DNA of 64,000 nucleotides, taken from positions 124,001 through 188,000 of the forward strand of contig CBDCJX010000011.1 in the NCBI GenBank assembly GCA_965218045.1. The letters are read 5' to 3'. Shown in pieces: positions 58,793 to 64,000 of the stretch. This DNA comes from CAVRCA01 sp965218045 (GTDB lineage: Bacteria; Pseudomonadota; Alphaproteobacteria; Acetobacterales; Acetobacteraceae). Positions within the stretch are counted from its first letter, which is position 1. Each line of letters begins with the position of its first letter. The notes beneath the pieces were generated by a model. The model saw only the letters and a program-made list of their open reading frames with translations. It had not been told where the DNA came from and searched no databases. The position numbers and the translations under genes are program-made.

Positions 58793-59365
58793 TCAGGCTG
58801 GCGGAGGCTCGAAATCGAGGCCACGCTCGAACAGGTCGTCGGGCAGGTTCGGCTGCTCGTCATCGTCCTCGGCGCCGATCCTCTCGCCACGGGCCTGCCG
58901 CTCGGCTTCCTCAGGGCTGCGCGAGACGTTGACCTTGACCGGGATCAGCACCTCGGGATGCAGTATCACCCGCACTTGGCTCACCCCCAACGTCTTGATC
59001 GGGTGCTCGAGGACGACCTGCGAGCGATTGACCGTGAGCCCGCCGGCGGTGGCCGCGTCAGCGATATCGCGTGCCGACACCGAGCCATACAAACTGCCCG
59101 ATTCGCCCGCCTGGCGGATGATGACGACGGAGAGGCCGCCGACGCGCTCGGCCAGACGCTCGGCTTCCTCGCGGCGTCTGATGTTCTGCGCCTCGAGCTG
59201 CACCCGCTGCTCCTCGAACCGCGCGCGGTTGTCCTTGGTCGCGCGCAGCGCCTTCTTCTGCGGCAGCAGATAGTTGCGGGCAAAACCAGGTTTCACCTTC
59301 ACCACCTCGCCCATCTGACCCAGCTTGTCGACCCGCTGGAGCAGGATCACCTCGATCGCTTGCAT
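58793..59365 (-). CDS. rplI: 50S ribosomal protein L9
   Basis: 190 residues. MQAIEVILLQRVDKLGQMGE and VKPGFARNYLLPQKKALRAT form the N-terminal RNA-binding domain; ILHPEVLIPVKVNVSRS ends the C-terminal domain. The tail beyond about residue 155 is acidic (GAEDDDEQPNLPDDLFERG), an extension seen in some alphaproteobacterial L9 proteins and absent from E. coli. Last gene of rpsF-rpsR-rplI. Confidence 0.97.
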   Translation of the reverse strand: MQAIEVILLQRVDKLGQMGEVVKVKPGFARNYLLPQKKALRATKDNRARFEEQRVQLEAQNIRRREEAERLAERVGGLSVVIIRQAGESGSLYGSVSARDIADAATAGGLTVNRSQVVLEHPIKTLGVSQVRVILHPEVLIPVKVNVSRSPEEAERQARGERIGAEDDDEQPNLPDDLFERGLDFEPPPA

Positions 59366-59375
59366 CGATCTGCCC

Positions 59376-59651
59376 TCAGTTCACGATGTAGGGCAGCAGG
59401 GCGAGAAACCGGGCCCGCTTGATCGCGGTCGCCAGCTCGCGCTGCTTCTTGGCGGAGACCGCGGTGATCCGCGAAGGCACGATCTTGCCGCGCTCGCTGA
59501 GGAAGCGCGACAACAGCCGCACATCCTTGTAGTCGATCTTCGGCGCGTTCGGGCCGGAGAACGGGCAGGATTTGCGCCGGCGATAAAACGGCCGGCGCGC
59601 GCCGACAGCGGTGCGTCGACTGGCGGGATTGACCTCGGTGCTGTCCGACAT
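59376..59651 (-). CDS. rpsR: 30S ribosomal protein S18
   Basis: 91 residues. FYRRRKSCPFSGPNAPKIDY, LSRFLSERGKIVPSRIT and KKQRELATAIKRARFLALLP are standard S18 segments that bind 16S rRNA and S6. A short polar N-terminal extension precedes them. The gene starts 5 bp after rpsF and ends 10 bp before rplI. Confidence 0.97.
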   Translation of the reverse strand: MSDSTEVNPASRRTAVGARRPFYRRRKSCPFSGPNAPKIDYKDVRLLSRFLSERGKIVPSRITAVSAKKQRELATAIKRARFLALLPYIVN

Positions 59652-59656
59652 CGCGC

Positions 59657-60133
59657 CTACTCCTCCGCTCCGCTGCGCACCTCTTCGCGCGGCACGAACT
59701 CCTCGGTGCCACGGGCGCGGAACTCCTCGCGCTCGTCATAACCGCGCCGACGACCGCTCTCGAAGCGCCCTGCCGGCTTGGGCCCACGGAAGCCGCGCTC
59801 GCGCTCGTCGGACTTGCGCGACAGGATCGCGGAAGGCGCTTCCTCGATCGCATCGACGCGGATCGTTAAGAACCGCAGGACGTCCTCGTTGAGGCGGAGC
59901 TGACGTTCCATCTCGGCAAGCGATTTGGGCTTGGCGTCGAGGCCGAGCAGCATGTAGTGCGCCTTGCGGTTCTTCTTGATCCGATAGGATAGGCTGCGCA
60001 GGCCCCAATACTCGCGCTTCTGCACCGCGCCGCCATCGCCCTCGAGCTGGCTGGCGATCTGGTCGGCCACACCCTCAACCTGCTGCTGTGTGACGTCATT
60101 GCGCGCGATCAGCACGCATTCATAAAGCGGCAT
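59657..60133 (-). CDS. rpsF: 30S ribosomal protein S6
   Basis: 158 residues from ATG 60133. MPLYECVLIARNDVTQQQVE, YWGLRSLSYRIKKNRKAHYM and NEDVLRFLTIRVD are the S6 fold that binds S18 on the ribosome platform. The C-terminal 50 residues are an Arg/Glu-rich extension (SGRRRGYDEREEFRARG), longer than in E. coli. GGAGGGAGAACAGG precedes the start. The frame is open upstream, but those codons lie in the divergent spacer. Confidence 0.96.
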   Translation of the reverse strand: MPLYECVLIARNDVTQQQVEGVADQIASQLEGDGGAVQKREYWGLRSLSYRIKKNRKAHYMLLGLDAKPKSLAEMERQLRLNEDVLRFLTIRVDAIEEAPSAILSRKSDERERGFRGPKPAGRFESGRRRGYDEREEFRARGTEEFVPREEVRSGAEE

Positions 60134-60399
60134 CCTGTTCTCCCTCCGGCTTGTCTCCGCCCCGGCCCGGATCGGACCCGTTCCACTGGGAACGTGGGCA
60201 TAGCCGGGAGCGATGCCGTCGCGCCCGGCAGGGAAGCGGCGGCGTAGACCACGGAACCGTGCCGCGCGCAACCTCCGATGCTGCGCCGCCGTGATGCTGC
60301 GCCGCCCGTAATGTTGCGGCGTCCGCTTGCGGCGGGGGTTGGCGCGCCGCGTCCGAGCGGTTACCACCTTATGGTTGATACCATGCTGGGGATGCAGAG
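60134..60399. repeat. Divergent spacer with short tandem repeats
   Basis: About 266 bp between rpsF and xseB. GATGCTGCGCCGCC occurs perfectly twice (60277-60290, 60293-60306), and a degenerate third copy starts near 60310. Further toward xseB, ATGGT-TGAT-ACCAT (60371-60384) is an inverted repeat. No clear -35/-10 pair was found for either direction. No small gene was recognised. Confidence 0.5.
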
Positions 60400-60702
60400 T
60401 TGTCGGACGCGAAACGACCCGCCACGGCTCGGCCGGAAGGGGAAACCGCCTTGCCCCGCGCCTTGCCTCCCGCCTTGCCCGATGTTGCCAAGCTGAGCTT
60501 CGAGGATGCCCTGGCTGAACTGGAGCAGATCGTGCGCGGTCTGGAAGGTGGTCAGCAGAAGCTCGAGGACGCCATCGCGGCTTACGAGCGCGGCGCGGTG
60601 CTGCGCCGCCATTGCGAGGCCAAGCTCGCCGAGGCGGAGGCCCGCGTTGCCGCCATCGTGGAACGGGCCGACGGCTCGCTCGCGCTACGCCCGGCCGATT
60701 GA
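60400..60702 (+). CDS. xseB: Exodeoxyribonuclease VII small subunit
   Basis: 100 residues from TTG 60400. LSFEDALAELEQIVRGLEGG, KLEDAIAAYERGAVLRRHCE and KLAEAEARVAAIVE are the helical-hairpin signature of XseB, which pairs with XseA to degrade single-stranded DNA. The first 28 residues are a proline/alanine-rich extension. TTG is used because no ATG or GTG lies in frame upstream of the domain; TTG 60451 would give a shorter form. It is immediately upstream of dxs, a classic alphaproteobacterial arrangement. Confidence 0.92.
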   Translation: MSDAKRPATARPEGETALPRALPPALPDVAKLSFEDALAELEQIVRGLEGGQQKLEDAIAAYERGAVLRRHCEAKLAEAEARVAAIVERADGSLALRPAD

Positions 60703-60728
60703 GCCGGCATCACCGAGAGGGCGACATC

Positions 60729-62657
60729 ATGAGTCCTGTGCAGACCCCGTTGCTGGACCGCGTTCGGCATCCGGGCGACTTGCGGAACTTTTCTCCCGAG
60801 CAGTTGCGCCAGGTGGCGGACGAGCTGCGGGCGGAGACCATCGATGCGGTGTCGGTGACCGGCGGCCATCTCGGCGCCGGGCTTGGGGTGGTCGAGCTGA
60901 CGGTGGCGATCCACGCGGTGTTCGACACGCCGCACGACCGGCTGATCTGGGATGTCGGCCACCAGGCGTACCCGCACAAGATCCTGACCGGGCGGCGCGA
61001 TCGCATCCGCACCTTGCGCCAGGGCGGCGGCCTGTCCGGCTTCACCCGCCGCTCGGAGAGCGAATACGACCCGTTCGGCGCGGCGCATTCCTCGACCTCG
61101 ATCTCGGCCGGCCTCGGCATGGCGGTGGCGCGCGATCTCAAGGGGGAGAGCCCCGACCAGAACATCGTCTGCGTCATCGGCGACGGGGCGATGAGTGCCG
61201 GGATGGCGTATGAGGCGATGAACAACGCCGGCGCCTTGAAGTCGCGGCTGGTGGTGATCCTCAACGACAACGACATGTCGATCGCCCCGCCGGTGGGGGC
61301 GATGAGCGCCTATCTGTCGCGGCTGATGTCGTCGCGCTCGTTCCTCTCCCTGCGCGAGCTGGCGGCGCGCATGGCCAAGCGGTTCCCGCGCGGCATCGAG
61401 CGGACGGCGCGGCGGGCGGAGGAATACGCCCGCGGCATCCTGACCGGCGGCACCTTGTTCGAGGAGCTGGGGTTCTACTACGTGGGCCCGATCGACGGGC
61501 ACAATCTCGACCACCTGCTCCCGGTGCTGCGCAACGTGCGCGAGGCGGAGGAGAGCGGGCCGATCCTGGTGCACGCGATCACCCGCAAGGGCCACGGCTA
61601 CGCGTTGGCCGAGGACGCGGCGGACAAGCTGCACTCGGTGTCCAAGTTCAACGTGATCACCGGCGAGCAGGCGAAAGCGCCGCCGGGTCCGCCGGCGTAT
61701 CAGAAGGTTTTTGCCGACGCGCTGATCGACCAGGCCGAGCGCGATCCGACGATCGTGGCGATCACCGCGGCGATGCCGTCGGGGACCAGTCTCGACCGGT
61801 TCGCCAAGCGGTTCCCACAGCGGTGCTTCGACGTCGGCATCGCCGAGCAGCACGCGGTGACCTTTGCCGCCGGGATGGCGACCGAGGGGCTCAAGCCGTT
61901 CTGCGCGATCTACTCGACCTTCCTGCAGCGGGCGTACGACCAGGTGGTGCATGACGTGGCGATCCAGCGCCTGCCGGTGCGGTTCGCGATGGACCGGGCG
62001 GGTCTGGTGGGGGCGGACGGGGCGACGCATGCGGGCTCGTTCGACATCGCCTATCTCGGCTGCCTGCCGGGGATGGTGCTGATGGCGCCGGCCGACGAGG
62101 CCGAGCTGGTGCACATGGTGGCGACGGCGGCGGCGATCGACGATCGGCCGAGCGCGTTGCGCTACCCGCGCGGCGAGGGGACGGGGGTGGCGCTGCCGAG
62201 TGCCGCGGAGGTGCTGGCGCTGGGGCGCGGGCGGGTGCTGCGCGAGGGCAACTCGGTGGCGATCCTCTCGCTCGGCACGCGGCTGGGCGAGGCGTTGCGG
62301 GCGGCCGACGAGCTGGCGGCGCGCGGGCTGCCGGCGACGGTGGCCGACGCGCGCTTCGCCAAGCCGCTGGACACCGCACTGATCGAGCAGCTGGCGCGGC
62401 ACCACGCGGTGCTGATCACCATCGAGGAGGGCGCGGCGGGCGGCTTTGGCGCGGCGGTGATGCACCATCTGGCGTGGCGCGGCCTGCTCGATGGCGGGCT
62501 GAAGTTCCGCCCGATGACCTTGCCCGACCGCTTCATCGACCACGACAGCCAGCCGCGCCAGCTCGCCGAGGCCAAGCTCACCCACGCCGACATCACCAAC
62601 GCGGCACTCGGCGCGTTGGGTGTGCCGCAGGTCCAGCTCGGCGTGGCCAGCGCCTGA
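60729..62657 (+). CDS. dxs: 1-deoxy-D-xylulose-5-phosphate synthase
   Basis: 642 residues from ATG 60729, with GAGAGGG upstream. TPP-dependent first enzyme of the MEP isoprenoid pathway, feeding the IspH step encoded at 48.7 kb. LIWDVGHQAYPHKILTGRRD, CVIGDGAMSAGMAYEAMNNA (TPP motif GDG-x25-30-N), FDVGIAEQHAVTFAAGMA and DRAGLVGADGATHAGSFD are hallmarks. Transketolase-like C-terminal domain is complete. tlyA begins 13 bp after the stop, so the three genes form one operon. Confidence 0.97.
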   Translation: MSPVQTPLLDRVRHPGDLRNFSPEQLRQVADELRAETIDAVSVTGGHLGAGLGVVELTVAIHAVFDTPHDRLIWDVGHQAYPHKILTGRRDRIRTLRQGGGLSGFTRRSESEYDPFGAAHSSTSISAGLGMAVARDLKGESPDQNIVCVIGDGAMSAGMAYEAMNNAGALKSRLVVILNDNDMSIAPPVGAMSAYLSRLMSSRSFLSLRELAARMAKRFPRGIERTARRAEEYARGILTGGTLFEELGFYYVGPIDGHNLDHLLPVLRNVREAEESGPILVHAITRKGHGYALAEDAADKLHSVSKFNVITGEQAKAPPGPPAYQKVFADALIDQAERDPTIVAITAAMPSGTSLDRFAKRFPQRCFDVGIAEQHAVTFAAGMATEGLKPFCAIYSTFLQRAYDQVVHDVAIQRLPVRFAMDRAGLVGADGATHAGSFDIAYLGCLPGMVLMAPADEAELVHMVATAAAIDDRPSALRYPRGEGTGVALPSAAEVLALGRGRVLREGNSVAILSLGTRLGEALRAADELAARGLPATVADARFAKPLDTALIEQLARHHAVLITIEEGAAGGFGAAVMHHLAWRGLLDGGLKFRPMTLPDRFIDHDSQPRQLAEAKLTHADITNAALGALGVPQVQLGVASA

Positions 62658-62670
62658 GCTTGCCGCGCCG

Positions 62671-63435
62671 ATGCCCAAAGCGGCCAGGTCGCGTGCCGAC
62701 CAGTTGCTGATCGAGCGGGGGTTGGCCGAGAGCCGCGCCCGGGCGCAAGCGATGATTCTGGCCGGAGTGGTCTTCGCCGGCGAGCGCCGGGTGGAGAAGT
62801 CGGGCGAGGCGCTGCCCCCGGAGACACCGCTCGAGGTTCGCGGCTCGTCCCTGCCTTGGGTGTCGCGCGGCGGCCTCAAGCTCGATCACGGAATGCGGCA
62901 TTTCGGGCTGTCGGCCTCGGGGCGGGTTTGCCTCGACCTCGGCGCCTCGACGGGTGGGTTCACCGACGTGCTGCTGGTGGGGGGTGCGGCGCGCGTTCAC
63001 GCCGTGGATGTCGGACATGGCCAGCTCGCCTGGAAGCTGCGCACCGATCCGCGCGTGGTCGTGCACGAGCGAACGAACGCGCGCTATCTGACGGCGAAAA
63101 CCGTCCCCGACCCGATTGAGGCCCTGGTGTGCGATGCGAGCTTCATCGGGCTGTCCACCCTGTTACCGGCGCCGCTTGAGCTGTGCGCGCCGAGCGCCTG
63201 GGCGATCGCCCTGATCAAGCCGCAATTCGAGGCCGGTCGCAGCGCCGTCGGCAAACGTGGGGTGGTGCGTGACCCCGCCGTGCATCAGATGACCTGCGAA
63301 CGAGTCGCCGCGTGGTGGGCGGCTCGCGGCAACTGGCGCGTGCTCGGGATCGTGCACAGTCCGATCACCGGGCCGGAAGGCAATCGCGAGTTTCTAATCG
63401 CCGCCGAGCGGGACGACGCCGCTCAGCCCGGCTGA
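62671..63435 (+). CDS. tlyA: TlyA family rRNA 2'-O-methyltransferase
   Basis: 254 residues from ATG 62671. An N-terminal S4 RNA-binding domain (SRADQLLIERGLAESRARAQ, GVVFAGERRVEKSG) precedes an FtsJ-like methyltransferase: VCLDLGASTGGFTDVLLVG is motif I, with HAVDVGHGQLAWKLR, VCDASFIGL and IKPQFEAGRSAVGKRGVVRD. Family members methylate 16S C1409 and 23S C1920; activity here is inferred. A long in-frame extension (from 62620) overlaps dxs and was rejected. Confidence 0.93.
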   Translation: MPKAARSRADQLLIERGLAESRARAQAMILAGVVFAGERRVEKSGEALPPETPLEVRGSSLPWVSRGGLKLDHGMRHFGLSASGRVCLDLGASTGGFTDVLLVGGAARVHAVDVGHGQLAWKLRTDPRVVVHERTNARYLTAKTVPDPIEALVCDASFIGLSTLLPAPLELCAPSAWAIALIKPQFEAGRSAVGKRGVVRDPAVHQMTCERVAAWWAARGNWRVLGIVHSPITGPEGNREFLIAAERDDAAQPG

Positions 63436-63578
63436 AGCGACGAGCCGTTCAGTACCAGTTCGCGTTCCGACAGTTCAGCCAGCAGATACCAGACCCTGGC
63501 TGGCTCCATCGGCACCTCGGGATCATTGAGCAGCCGGTCGAGCTCGTCGAGCTTGTGCGCGTAATCCGTCTCGGTCAT
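63423..63578 (-). CDS. Small helical protein (51 residues)
   Basis: 51 residues from ATG 63578, preceded by GGGAGG at ideal spacing. The sequence MTETDYAHKLDELDRLLNDP continues into VPMEPARVWYLLAELSERE, an acidic, probably two-helix protein with GC-biased third positions. No family is recognised. Its end overlaps the tlyA 3' end by 13 bp on the opposite strand. Roughly 130 bp without a gene separate it from secB. Confidence 0.65.
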   Translation of the reverse strand: MTETDYAHKLDELDRLLNDPEVPMEPARVWYLLAELSERELVLNGSSLQPG

Positions 63579-63709
63579 CGGCCGCCTCCCGATCTCCACG
63601 TCCCAGGGTTCAAGCGTAACCGAAGCAACGTGGCAGTCTGATGGCGGTTTTGTCGATTGCTTAATAGTGACTTAACAGCCGGTTCGTTCGCTCGCCGATC
63701 ATGCGCGGC

Positions 63710-64000
63710 TCAGGCTTGCAAGGGTGCCTCTCCCTGCGCTTGCCGCCGGCCCTGCCAGAGCGCCACGAAGTCGATCGGCTGTAGCAGCACGGGGGGGAAA
63801 CCGCCCTCCCGGGTGATGTCGGAGAGGATGTTGCGAGCGAACGGGAACAGGATGCGGGGGCACTCCACCAGCAGCACCGGTTCGATCGCGTTGTCCGGCA
63901 GGTTGGACAGGGTGAACACGCCGGCATAGGCGAGTTCGGCCACAAACACCGTTGGTGCACTGGCGGATGACCCGGCCTCGGGACCGCCATCGCTCGCCTG
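63710..64000 (-). CDS. secB: Protein-export chaperone SecB (5' end outside window)
   Basis: The last 96 codons are in the window; the frame is open to base 64000, so the start lies beyond. SecB holds presecretory proteins unfolded for SecA. FVAELAYAGVFTLSNLPDNA, LLVECPRILFPFARNILSD and GGFPPVLLQPIDFVALWQGR match the conserved SecB C-terminus (ILFPFAR and the FPP-x4-P region). A short polar tail follows. The internal GTG at 63949 that a frame-only view offers is not the true start. Confidence 0.95.
   Translation of the reverse strand, partial: QASDGGPEAGSSASAPTVFVAELAYAGVFTLSNLPDNAIEPVLLVECPRILFPFARNILSDITREGGFPPVLLQPIDFVALWQGRRQAQGEAPLQA

Noticed and set aside
63949..63951. GTG 63949 as the secB start
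   Set aside because: The frame remains open to the window edge and SecB needs about 60 more N-terminal residues, so the gene is partial.
1..64000. CRISPR arrays, insertion sequences, tRNA or rRNA genes
   Set aside because: No regularly spaced direct repeats, transposase-like proteins with terminal inverted repeats, cloverleaf candidates or rRNA segments were noticed in the gaps between genes. A covariance search could still find something missed by eye.

Overview
The window is GC-rich, gene-dense bacterial chromosome, read here as an alphaproteobacterium, probably Rhodospirillales/Acetobacteraceae. The basis is gene order and family content: xseB-dxs-tlyA, ispH-thrB(APH type)-rnhA, rpsF-rpsR-rplI, a secB end, and a gcvT-gcvH-gcvP operon behind a tandem glycine riboswitch. 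The genus is an inference. No rRNA, tRNA, CRISPR array, insertion sequence or prophage was seen.

Layout. 1-5.6 kb: end of a glycan-modification cluster (two methyltransferases, a GT2-GT4 fusion, a GT4), with overlapping or nearly touching genes. 5.7-13.5 kb: small hypothetical genes, queE (apparently CTG-started), a PhoR-like kinase, an LpoA-like lipoprotein divergent from rsmI, an acyltransferase, hemW and a YbaK-type deacylase. 13.5-24.7 kb: MFS transporter, manganese catalase, cation exchanger, a possibly leaderless conserved gene, two orphan solute-binding proteins, LOG-family hydrolase, cytochrome b561-like protein, LysM protein, and psd-pssA. 24.7-31.4 kb: catabolic block with RraA-like, HpaB-like and RidA proteins and a three-subunit molybdenum hydroxylase. 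31.4-40.2 kb: small membrane protein, galE, PhzF, glycine-zipper lipoprotein, flavin reductase, acyltransferase, FTR1-like membrane protein, HpaI-type aldolase and MFS transporter. 40.2-47.7 kb: LigC-type ligase with its exonuclease, then the glycine-cleavage operon. 48-55 kb: lipoprotein, ispH-thrB-rnhA, a candidate selenoprotein, a DehI-like protein, DUF4239, an esterase and DUF2934. 55-64 kb: phosphoesterase, sorbosone-dehydrogenase-like protein, cfa, the ribosomal protein operon, xseB-dxs-tlyA, a 51-residue gene and secB.

The most notable element is at 51174-51842 (minus). A peroxiredoxin-like gene carries a single in-frame TGA exactly where the first cysteine of its CPYC motif should be (RGQW-TGA-PYC). 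The frame continues for more than 130 codons. Directly after the TGA the RNA can fold into a two-stem hairpin with a UGUAU apical loop whose GU lies 21-22 nt from the UGA, in the window expected for a bacterial SECIS. Codon choice there is unusually A/U-ending. Selenocysteine insertion is the favoured reading; a recent nonsense mutation or a sequencing error remains possible. The gene sits downstream of a DehI-family protein that seems to lack the catalytic aspartate.

How the genes work together. gcvTHP is glycine-sensing and glycine-degrading. psd-pssA makes phosphatidylethanolamine and cfa modifies membrane lipids. dxs and ispH are the first and last enzymes of the MEP isoprenoid pathway. 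The 24.7-31.4 kb genes plus the HpaI-like aldolase and flavin reductase may form a dispersed aromatic or aldehyde oxidation capacity, though the substrates cannot be read from sequence.
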